The notes beneath the pieces were generated by a model, which did not search any database, had not been told where the DNA came from, and saw only the letters and a program-made list of their open reading frames with translations. From Microglena sp. YARC (taxonomy: Eukaryota > Chlorophyta > Chlorophyceae > Chlamydomonadales > Chlamydomonadaceae): a DNA stretch of 64,000 bases. Shown in pieces: positions 55,977 to 64,000 of this stretch. Numbering within the stretch: the stretch's first letter is position 1; the number at the start of each line of letters is the position of its first letter. Where the stretch lies: NCBI GenBank assembly GCA_022414725.1, contig CM039462.1, positions 53,704,534 to 53,768,533 on the forward strand, read 5' to 3'. A program made the position numbers and the translations under genes.

Positions 55977-56121
55977 GTGCCTGGTCACTTTGGCACAAGC
56001 CTGCTCTGCATACGGCTATGTTAGCGCTCCCAGCACCCCATGGGCGTGCGGAAGTGGGCCCGCGCATTTTGCTGCCTGATCTGCGGGTCGCGTCTGTGCC
56101 CCCACGCATGCTGAATACCAG

Positions 56122-56518
56122 CAACCCTATCAGTATAGGGACAGAAGCCAGTAAGGTACACGGAGCTGGGACAGGGCACCCGCACAAGTTTGAAGCAGGC
56201 ATTGCTTCCAAGGGGAAGAAGGTAGCCTCTCAGATATTGCATGGCCGTGTAGACGCCAAAAAGAACATCGCCAGACCAAGGAGTACACCTGAGGAGCCAT
56301 TCCTTGTGGATGTCTTTATGTTAGGGACTGATCTTCCTTTTCCTGTGCGAGTGAAGGGCACAACAAAAGCGCGTCGTATGTACAGATTTTTTGACAGCAG
56401 GGGATTCCAACCCGGGGGGTATCGATTGATGTGTGGTGATGTGTGGCTTCAAGAGGATGACAGCATGGACGATTTGGGTCTTGGAGAGGGTGACGAAATC
56501 ATTATCACACCCGTATAG
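56122..56518 (+). CDS. C-terminal exon with ubiquitin-like domain
   Basis: The last frame of the gene, open from upstream of 56122 to TAG at 56516-56518. It contains HKFEAGIASKGKKVASQILH and DAKKNIARPRSTPEEP. It then has a domain of about 70 residues: FLVDVFMLGTDLPFPVRVKG, TTKARRMYRFFDSRGF, GYRLMCGDVWLQEDDSMDDL, GLGEGDEIIITPV. The tail pattern (R)LM..G..L.....(T/S)(L/M).(D)LGL.(D/E)GD.I is that of ubiquitin-like folds of the Rad60-SLD/SUMO kind. There is no terminal Gly-Gly, so it would act as a built-in interaction domain and not be conjugated. The exact acceptor joining it to 55976 was not resolved; the start given is approximate. AATAAA overlaps the stop region (56519-56524). Confidence 0.65.
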
Positions 56519-56524
56519 AATAAA

Positions 56525-57325
56525 GTGGGTGAACAGAGTAAAAATCAAGTAAAAATCAAGTTTATTATGTATCTACAAGCATATATAGTCATGCTTAAAC
56601 AATTCAGTTTTTTTTGCGACGCGTCGCGATTCCGTCGCTGCATGGCGACGCCTGGGCCTGGCTTAACCAGTCAGAAATGCCCCCCAACCCAACCCAACCC
56701 AACCCAACCCCCCCAGGCAACGTGCTTAGCGCTCCTTGGGGTTTGGTGGGCAGCGTGTCGCACTGGGGTCGCACCCAGTCGCTCAATTTGCGACGCATCG
56801 CACACAAAACAACAGTGTGTAAAAGTGGAATATGGTTTGTAAGTTGTAAGCCGGTTTCTTTTGGGTATGAACGCACCTGGTTTAGGGTTTAGGGTTTAGG
56901 GTTCTAGTGTATCCAAGTGGAATCAAAGCTTTTTAAATTTTTCAAACGTAACAGAAGCCAAGGGTGGATATGGTGCCGCCAATGCTGACGGTGGTGGCCT
57001 AGTATACAGGTGGGTGGTGGTGGTGTGGTGGTGGTAGGTGGTGGTGGCCTAGTATACAGGTGGGGCCAATACTGACGGTGGGGCTCATTTGGGAGGTGGA
57101 GGTTAGCTCTCCTTGCATGCTTTGCATCTGCATCTTCATGGACTGCCTCTGCTGCTGCTGCTGCTGCCCATTTCCGTCCCTGCATGGCAACGCCTGGGTC
57201 TGGCTAAACTAGTCAGAAATGCCCCCCCCCCAACACCCGACACCCAACACCCCCAGGCAATGCGCTTAGGTCGGTTCATCTTCATGTACTGCTGCTGCTG
57301 GATGTATTGCTGCTGGGCTTGGGAA
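56525..57325. repeat. Dispersed GCGACGC repeats and duplicated TGCATGGC block
   Basis: The block at 56635-56725 (GCATGGCGACGCCTGGGCCT, AGTCAGAAATGCCCCCC) recurs at 57180-57262. TCGCTCAATTTGCGACGCAT (56775) resembles 53740. GTGG and GCTGCT microsatellites lie at 57000-57060 and 57140-57170. No gene. Confidence 0.6.
56881..56901 (+). repeat. Interstitial telomere-type repeat (TTTAGGG)3
   Basis: Three exact tandem TTTAGGG units, the plant/Arabidopsis-type telomere heptamer, in otherwise unique sequence. Confidence 0.95.
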
Positions 57326-57488
57326 TAGGGTACTACTTCTTGCTAAATTGGTCAGCGCTTAAAGCGCACAAATGTCAAATTGGTCAACGCTTTATAGTGC
57401 AAAAAGCGCAAAAACTGCGCGAAACGCGCTGAGGGGCTCAAAAAGGCAGCGCGGCACCGCGCTGCCGCGCGCGCTTAGTAGTACCCTG
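57326..57488. mobile_element. hAT-like MITE, TSD CTTGGGAA/ATTGGGAA
   Basis: A 163-bp element with termini TAGGGTACTAC / GTAGTACCCTG. It is close to the element at 8210 (shared AAATTGGTCAGCGCTTAAAG and GCAAAAACTGCGCG). The flanking 8-mers match at 7 of 8. Confidence 0.88.
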
Positions 57489-57840
57489 ATTGGGAAGATA
57501 GACCCCACGGCATTGGCATTTAGGGAACGGCGACTAATAATAGTGTTTGAAAGCTAATATTAACTAATATTATCACATTGTCTCAATAATTTTAGTTTTT
57601 CAAATAAATTCAAAGTTCTGGTGAGACGGCTCGTCCAACTAATATTATATAATATTATATAATATATTTATTCACTTATAGTATCTATTTATATAACATA
57701 GCCGACCCCTACTGGCATTGAACTGAGCAGGTTGTTATTGCCGTGTTTCCATCGAGGAACTTACCGATTTATGTGTGTGGGATGGTGTGCGGGAGCAACA
57801 TGGACGCCCGTGAATGAGTCCCAGCTCATGGCTTTTCTTT
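57489..57840. other. No recognised gene
   Basis: AT-rich sequence with AATATTATATAATATTATAT (57635-57660), then unassigned unique sequence. Confidence 0.35.
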
Positions 57841-58125
57841 TGGCTACAAGAACCAGCTTTCCGGGCAGCCCCTGAGCCCACAATCATTGCTATTATTTTT
57901 GGCTATGAGCACCAGCTTCCGGGCAGCTCCCTGAGCCACTATCATAGCCATTCTTTTCGGCTATGAGCACCAGCTTCCGGGCAGCTCCCTGAGCCACTAT
58001 CATAGCTATTGCTTTCGGCTATGAGCACCAGCTTCCGGGCAGCTCCCTGAGCCACAATCATAGCCATTCTTTTCGGCTATGAGCACCAGCTTCCGGGCAG
58101 CTCTCTGAGCCAGCCACTGGGTTGT
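57841..58125. repeat. 57-bp minisatellite, 5-6 copies
   Basis: Unit GGCTATGAGCACCAGCTTCC, GGGCAGCTCCCTGAGCCACT, ATCATAGCCATTCTTTT. Confidence 0.9.
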
Positions 58126-58159
58126 GCCCCAAGTTTTGACTACTATTGGAAAGCCGATT

Positions 58160-59035
58160 CTGCCAGATTCCAGATGCACTGCTTGGCTTGGCTTGGCTGG
58201 GCTTGGCTTGGCTTCTAGATGCACTGCATGGCTTGGCTTGGCTTGCCAGGGCTTGGCTTCTAGATGCAATGCTTGGCTTGGCATGGCTTGGCTTCCAGAT
58301 GTACTGCTTGGCTTGGCATGGCTTGGCTTCTAGATGTACTGCTTGGCTTGGCATGGCTTGGCTTCTAGATGTACAGCTTGGCTTGGCATGGCTTGGCTTC
58401 TAGATGTACTGCTTGGCTTGGCATGGCTTGGCTTCTAGATGTACTGCTTGGCTTGGCATGGTTTGGCTTCTAGATGTACTGCTTGGCTTGGCATGGCTTG
58501 GCTTCTAGATGTACTGCTTGGCTTGGCATGGCTTGGCTTCTAGATGTACTGTTTGGCTTGGCATGGCTTGGCTTCTAGATGTACTGCTTGGCTTGGCATG
58601 GCTTGGCTTCTAGATGTACTGCTTGGCTTGGCATGGTTTGGCTTCTAGATGTACAGCTTGGCTTGGCATGGCTTGGCTTCTAGATGTACTGCTTGGCTTG
58701 GCATGGCTTGGCTTCTAGATGTACAGCTTGGCTTGGCATGGCTTGGCTTCTAGATGTACTGCTTGGCTTGGCATGGCTTGGCTTCTAGATGTACAGCTTG
58801 GCTTGGCATGGTTTGGCTTCTAGATGTACAGCTTGGCTTGGCATGGCTTGGCTTCTAGATGTACTGCTTGGCTTGGCTTGGCTTCTAGATGGCTTGGCTT
58901 GGCATGGCTTGGCTTCTAGATGTACAGCTTGGCTTGGCATGGCTTGGCTTCTAGATGTACAGCTTGGCTTGGCATGGCTTGGCTTCTAGATGCACTGCTT
59001 AGCTTGGCTTGGCATGGCTTGGCTTCTAGATGCAC
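58160..59035. repeat. 35-bp minisatellite, about 24 copies
   Basis: Unit GCTTCTAGATGTACTGCTTG GCTTGGCATGGCTTG, highly regular. It is followed by unassigned sequence to 59190. Confidence 0.95.
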
Positions 59036-59189
59036 TGATCGGCTTTAGGTTTGGTTAGTAAGCAAGCGAAAGGAGCTGCCTAGAAACTGCTGTTTGTAGC
59101 TGAAAAGACAAGCCATGTCGCAGCTTGAGGATGGTGACATCATCCTTGTCCTAAAAGAGACTCTTAGGCATTAGTGTGTGTTAGGATGT

Positions 59190-59251
59190 ACTTAGAGGTA
59201 GATAGATAGATATAGATAGATGGATAAATAAATAGAAAGATAGATAGATAG

Positions 59252-59297
<46 letters not shown>

Positions 59298-59346
59298 CGT
59301 ATAGATGGATAGATAGATAGATATTGATAGATAGATAGATAGATAG

Positions 59347-59392
<46 letters not shown>

Positions 59393-59454
59393 GTGTATAT
59401 ATACCGGTATATATGTGTGTGTTAGGATGCACATATATATAGATATATGGATGT
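59190..59454. repeat. (GATA)n microsatellite
   Basis: GATA repeats with a few interruptions (59196-59392), then ATATATAT stretches. Confidence 0.95.
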
Positions 59455-59533
59455 CTGCCATGGTTACTTTCCCCAGCTACGGCTTACGGGAGGGTCCTAT
59501 TAACACCACGCCCCTCCATGTGTTATCTTTTTT
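59455..59533 (+). mobile_element. LINE 3' tail, heavily truncated
   Basis: TGCCATGGTTACTTTCCCCA, GGAGGGTCCTATTAACACCA and CGCCCCTCCATGTGTTATC plus seven T match the 3' end of the LINE at 5872 (there on the minus strand). The hairpin's 3' arm has changed from GGCGT to TGTGT. It inserted in a GATA microsatellite. Confidence 0.65.
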
Positions 59534-60037
59534 TAGATAGATAGATAGAGATAGATGTATATACACCGGTATATATGTGTGTGGGTGATGCTTCGGCATT
59601 AACCAGACGACGTGTAGGGTATTCTCCTTAAGGCCGTTATCTGCTGATGAACTAGTACCCTGCGCCCGCAGACAACACTACCTGGCCTGATTGATAAAAG
59701 CACTTTGAGTGCATACCTGCTTTGTTCATTCTTCTTGTTGCACTGCCTTATCTTGCAACCTGCTATCTAAATACATATACTGGTATACGAGCTGCTGGTA
59801 CTTATATACATATATGGTATATTTGTGTGAGTGTGTGTGTGTGTGTAAGGACGTTCATGTATATGCACACATATATGCTTACATATACACATAAGTCCCC
59901 CTTGACACCATCAAGACGCAAGCGCATTTGGAGTCCAATAGGGCACCAGGATAATATAACCATCATCGTCACAAATATATATGCACACATCCTTGACACA
60001 CATATACATTACATTACATTACATTACATTACATTAC
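59534..60037. other. Microsatellite and unassigned sequence
   Basis: Short GATAGATA, (GT)n at 59825-59845, TATATGCACACAT repeats, and (ATTAC)6 directly before the element at 60038. A second GTATATATACCGG/ATATACACCGG pair recalls 59395. Confidence 0.5.
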
Positions 60038-60248
60038 ATGTTAAAGTCTACTTGACACCGCGAGGGTGTATGAGACTCTGTGCTTTAAACAAAAAGGAAA
60101 AGCACCCACAAAGCAAAAAACCCCATTACATCAGGGGTGTGTCGAGGACAAACAAACCAAGCTCCCAACCACCGTTTTGGTGGCGTAGGTATTAAACCCC
60201 TAGAGCCGGACCCAGATCTCAACCACTTACAGTGGCGGAGGTAAGAAC
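60038..60248. mobile_element. 211-bp dispersed element, copy 2
   Basis: Full-length partner of 52191-52401, again directly after an (ATTAC)n run and ending GGCGGAGGTAAGAA. Confidence 0.75.
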
Positions 60249-60304
60249 ATATGCACACATCCTTGACACACATATATATGTAATACCGTATATCCCCGAT
60301 CCGG

Positions 60305-60520
60305 ACTCGGAGTGGCTCAATGGTAGAGTATCCGACCTTGATCAAAGGAAATGCCGGGTTCAGACCCCGTCGGGAGCGTTTCGGTTCTCACGGTGGCCGT
60401 CAACCGTATGAAACGTGACTGGTTCTAGCCTCGTTGCCAACCTCGAGCAAGGTGAGCTTACGAACCGGTGTCGATAAAACCACGTCCTTAGTAGGGTCAA
60501 CAGTCCCCGGCAGTGTGACT
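60305..60520 (+). mobile_element. tRNA-derived SINE-like sequence
   Basis: TGGCTCAATGGTAGAG fits the tRNA A box, and GGGTTCAGACCCC 38 nt on resembles a B box with one key mismatch (GTTCAG for GTTCRA). The ends do not form an acceptor stem, so it is not a working tRNA. About 120 nt of unrelated sequence follows, as in tRNA-derived SINEs. Confidence 0.35.
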
Positions 60521-60968
60521 TACTTGGATGTTCTAATTTTCATTTTTTTTTAATACCGTATAACAAGAGCTCTAGAACAAAAAGAAAGACCCTGGGTTAA
60601 GTGGCGATGTTTTTCGACCAGACCTGATAAACCAGAGCCGAGAAAACGACGTACCAATTCTCAAAGAAAATTAAAATCGCGAAAAAAACGATTAATCGTG
60701 CCTAAAAACATGGTTGAGTGCTTCGAATACATAGGCTTCCTAAACAAGAGGAGGTGAGCCCTTTTTAAGTAGTGAAAGGGCTTTCACCCCAGGAGGTGGG
60801 TCTCCCGACACAAACCACTAACCCGGAGGATTCAGTTTGAATGGCGTTGTCCCTCCTACAATGTGCAAAGTAGGCGCACTTTAGCCCCAGTTTAGCTTTT
60901 TGTCGATTGAGCTTTTCCTTATGGTCCAATTTTGGTTCGATCTAAATCGATTTTGTAATAATAATCTC
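60521..60968. other. No recognised gene
   Basis: AT-rich, with three small TACCGTATA-like words (60552, 60971) related to the next element's ends. Nothing coding. Confidence 0.35.
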
Positions 60969-61552
60969 TATACCGTATGCGCCTAAAGTATTGGCAAGAT
61001 TAAGTATTGGCATTTGGCAAACGTCCCCCCCCCCTAAAAGTGGGTCTCAGAAAAGCATGGCAAAACTAACTTGGCAAAGGGGTCTATGGCTTTGACTGTC
61101 TCAAGCTCAGACTTGAAATACTGTTGGCAAAGGGTCTTATGTTATTGTTACATTTCCTTTTTACATGTTCAGTTGTTCACCAAGTAGTCTGCCCAAGCTT
61201 GCTGTAAAACCATGTAACAATTCAAAGCAGGAGCATTAGACTTGCTAGGGCTTAGTAGCCAGACCGGTATATGGCTCCAGCCGGCCAAATTGCTGGCTGG
61301 AGCCATGTAACCAAGTTCAAGGTCAAGTACATGTTTACAAAGTAGTCTGCCCAAGCTTGCTGAAAATAAAACAATGTAGCAATGCAAATCAGGAACATTT
61401 AACTTGCTAGATCTTAGTAGACTGAGTACCATGGTAACCGCAACTTGGCAAAGGCCAACTACCTGGAGTGGTCTCAAGCTAGATCCCTAATCCGGTTTGG
61501 CAAAGGGTCGTTTGCCAAACCGTTTGCCAATACTTAAGGCGCATACGGTATA
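60969..61552. mobile_element. 584-bp element with 29-bp terminal inverted repeats
   Basis: Starts TATACCGTATGCGCCTAAAG TATTGGCAA; the right end is its inverted copy with one difference. TTTGGCAAA words recur inside. It contains an 85-bp internal direct repeat (61175-61260 and 61338-61425, TAGTCTGCCCAAGCTTGCTG) and a hairpin GGCTCCAGCC...GGCTGGAGCC (61276-61307). Non-coding; likely a DNA transposon derivative. Confidence 0.75.
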
Positions 61553-62640
61553 TAAAGAAGTCATGGTCGTGGTCGTGGTGGTCGTGGTGGTGTCATCATC
61601 GCGTACCCACGTGCCATGGGCGTGCGAAGTGTAACCGACTTGCAACCGACTTTCCGTCAAACCCAACTCGCAACACCCCGCCCAGCGAGATTTTCAAATA
61701 CCGAAACTGCAGATGCGCGAAGCTAAGCGCGCGCGCTCATTTCGTCCCCACATTTGCTTTGCCTCCCATACTATGACTGCATGCAATTTAAATCCAGAAG
61801 ATCCTCTCCTCGGAGGTCATCTGCTGACCCTCGCTTTGCATGGCGCTCAGAATAATCGTTTCAGTTCATTGCTTCTTCACGGAGCATGCGACCATGATGC
61901 ATGCCAACGGTCCTAATGGACAGGAGGGCCCGCGACACCGCCAGCCAGCGCTCAAAGCGAGCTTGCATGAGCAAGGAAGAACTGGACAGAGCCGGGAAGA
62001 GCCAACAAGAGTCGACGTGATGCCCACGCTGCCCGACCCCAGGAGTTACGCCAGGCTCATCATCAAAAGCCCGGAACATGAACAACGCGATCCCATGCCT
62101 CAGGATGAACGCGAAGCTGCTAAGCTGCTCTTAACCTAGCCAGGCGTGAAGACTTTGCTTTCCAACCTCAGGAGTTACGCCAGACTCATCAAGCCAGACC
62201 TTCAGATCGTCATGCTTCTTTTCTCCGCCTGCGAGTGTTGCCACCGTTCATCTCACGCATGGCGCAATTTTCGCATGCCATCGGATCGCCTTCGTCATGG
62301 TTGGACTGTTGTTGCGATTAATTCGACTTTGTTTCACATCGCCACGGCCATTCCGTCCCTCTGCACACTCTCGCGCTTGCACCTCTCATCCCTTATCTGA
62401 AAGCTCTTTTCTTTGTATCGAATATCGTGAAAATTACCGATTTGTGCTGTTCCAAGAGTTGACGCGAGTATCAACTGGGGCACTGCACGAGAAGATGAAA
62501 CTGCAAGTTTGTAGCTTTGGAATTGCACTGGTCCGGTGTTCTCGGGGTGATCGGGATCTGAGCGTTCCCAAGTTGTTGGTCTGCACTTTCCCCTCTTTCT
62601 GCAAGATTAAATCCCGCAGCCGGAGTGAAGGGTATGAGGT
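61553..62640. other. Dispersed element and unassigned sequence
   Basis: 61553-61690 matches 19899-20030. Downstream are two copies of CAGGAGTTACGCCAGRCTCA (62040 and 62168) and open stretches (for example 61840-62139) that I do not recognise. Probably transposon-derived. Confidence 0.35.
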
Positions 62641-62930
62641 AGGGAGGAGGAGAGTGTGTGTTGGTGGTTGGGGGGAGGGGGGCGAAGGTGAGAGAAAGAG
62701 AGTGTGTGTGGATTGGGTAGGAAGAGGCCGGGGGAAGTGGAGGATGCTGTGGGTCTGTATGTGTGGGTGGGTGGGGGGGGATGGAATACGTCTATGACAG
62801 GGGGGGAGGCCACAGCTTAAGTAGAAGGGGAAAAGGTAGAGAGAAGAGGTGTGCGTCTGAGAGTGCGGGGGGAGAGGGAGTGTTGGTCTGGCCACCGGCC
62901 ACACGGGCTACCGTGCGTAGTTGCGTACTA
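62641..62930. repeat. GGGAG/GTGTG low complexity
   Basis: Purine/GT-rich stretch with no coding support. Confidence 0.7.
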
Positions 62931-63140
62931 GTAACTACAATAATAATACTATTTTTGACAAGGTTATATACGCAGGCTTGACACTAACCGTGCAGAACGT
63001 TGCAGCCAACAATTACCCCCGTGTGAGAATTATAGTAGGGGGCCCTGGCGTGTCCCCTGGAGGTCGGCCCCGGGGCTGGTGTAATGTTCGTCAAGCAGCA
63101 GTGGCAGCCTCCTTGGTGATGGATGCACAAGCAGTTGCTT
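62931..63140 (+). other. Open stretch, unrecognised
   Basis: Open on the plus strand: TIFDKVIYAGLTLTVQNVAA, NNYPRVRIIVGGPGVSPGGR, then RQAAVAASLVMDAQAVAYLS before the poly-G run. Composition is protein-like, but I recognise no family and see no clear splice sites. Confidence 0.25.
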
Positions 63141-63159
63141 ACTTATCGTTCAATTTAAT

Positions 63160-63184
63160 ATTGGGGGGGGGGGGGGGGGGGGGT

Positions 63185-63224
<40 letters not shown>

Positions 63225-63250
63225 GGGGGGGGGGGGGGGGGGGGGGGGGG
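63160..63250. repeat. Poly-G tract, about 85 nt
   Basis: Nearly pure G with two or three interruptions; the length is probably unreliable. Confidence 0.95.
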
Positions 63251-64000
63251 CAAGAATCAATGTAGCATGGCATGGCATTATTATTCGACTGGGTGCCTGT
63301 AAGGCTAATGAATTATTAGCTCACTGACTTCCCGAAGTTCATGGAGGCAGGTGCTGCAACTCCCGAGGCTACAGTTGCTAGGCTTCGCAACCTGCCAGAA
63401 TAGTGCGAAAGAGCAGATTTCCTTGTCAAGCACAATGCGCTAATGTAATGAGCTACGAGAGTCCGAAGAGCGAATTATTCAAGGGGAAATCGTAGACATG
63501 CTCCAGGTCGAAGACTGAAGTCCAGGAACAGGAGGGAACGACAAATGGAAAACGCCGCGTCAAGTCCGCAAGCCCCTGAGGATACGTACGCGAAAAGTGC
63601 CTTCCGAGGTAATCCGCCCCGACGGGAATCGAACACGAGTCGCTTTGATTTCAGGCCAATCAGATTAACGGCTGATTTGACGGCGATCTTGAAAATGTGG
63701 AGATTTGGAGATTTGAGAAACAACACGATATCGGTAAGTATCGCATAGGTCTGTCCCCCTAGGGGTGACCGCCACGGAAACCTGTTGGAATTTCTAGCTC
63801 ACATGTCGGAGTGCAGGTGCTGACGGGGACTCTCCGATTTTGTAGTGTGGACCAGTCCCATGTTGGCGAAAGGCTAAAAGCAGTGCCCACTTCTTCTTCT
63901 TCTCTTCTCTTTCTTCTTCTTCTTCCTCAAACAGCCAAAATCATAGGGCACAGGAACATGTGCATGTGGTATGCGGTAGGTAAGCTTCCCCACAGCCCCT
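63251..64000. other. Unassigned; tRNA-like B box on minus strand
   Basis: On the minus strand 63625-63650 reads TGTTCGATTCCCGTCGGGGC, an exact tRNA B box (GTTCGATTCC). The region that would be the D arm and acceptor stem does not fold, so it is a tRNA-derived fragment at best. CTT microsatellite lies at 63888-63930. No gene is supported. Confidence 0.35.

Noticed and set aside
59181..59461. Ile/Tyr/Ser-rich small proteins
   Set aside because: Translation of a GATA microsatellite.
60305..60380. tRNA gene
   Set aside because: The A box is good, but the B box has a key mismatch and no acceptor stem forms.
63610..63700. tRNA gene on the minus strand
   Set aside because: The B box is exact, but the T stem, D arm and acceptor stem do not pair.

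Overview
The window looks like nuclear DNA of a eukaryotic green alga. Genes are split by GT-AG introns. The best-preserved gene is a plant/algal-type uridine kinase-uracil phosphoribosyltransferase. A second gene resembles the helical-repeat organelle RNA-binding proteins that are numerous in green algae. Three exact TTTAGGG units occur at 56.88 kb. I cannot name the species. Most of the 64 kb is intron, minisatellite, microsatellite and small transposons; only a few kilobases are exon. Exactly 1000 N mark an assembly gap at 23697-24696. Sequence right of the gap to about 44.2 kb carries many single-base indels relative to its own repeat copies, so frameshifts there may be sequencing noise.

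Layout. (1) 1-14.2 kb, minus strand: five exons (13417-13524, 9950-10022, 6963-7389, 4267-4422, 2320-2625) whose intron phases join cleanly. They encode part of an OPR/FAST-like helical-repeat protein; its 3' end is off the left edge and its 5' start was not found. (2) 14.2-23.7 kb: transposon debris, minisatellites, and the last exon of a short-chain dehydrogenase/reductase ending in Ser-Lys-Leu, a peroxisomal signal (19672-19793, minus). (3) 24.7-49.76 kb, plus strand: one roughly 25 kb gene for a uridine kinase-UPRT fusion. Kinase exons are visible as noisy motif arrays (P-loop, substrate loop, IYDF, VEGIL, C-lobe). The UPRT half has five clean or nearly clean exons ending at 49758. (4) 50-54.6 kb: minisatellites and mobile elements, with a possible minus-strand coding fragment. 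(5) 54.66-56.52 kb, plus strand: a gene with a WHxH segment and a C-terminal ubiquitin-like domain. (6) 56.5-64 kb: minisatellites, inverted-repeat elements and unrecognised sequence.

The main observation is structural. Nearly every exon of the two large genes is flanked by tandem arrays of its own edges. Copies of the exon start plus splice acceptor fill the upstream intron; copies of the exon end plus splice donor fill the downstream intron. The dehydrogenase exon shows the same on one side. Units are about 40-190 bp in 2-13 copies. Some copies form complete in-frame cassettes with both splice sites.

The window also holds a family of short hAT-like elements with matching 8-bp target duplications, a larger 972-bp hAT-like element, a LINE remnant with its C-terminal coding end, and three further copies of LINE 3' tails sharing a terminal hairpin.
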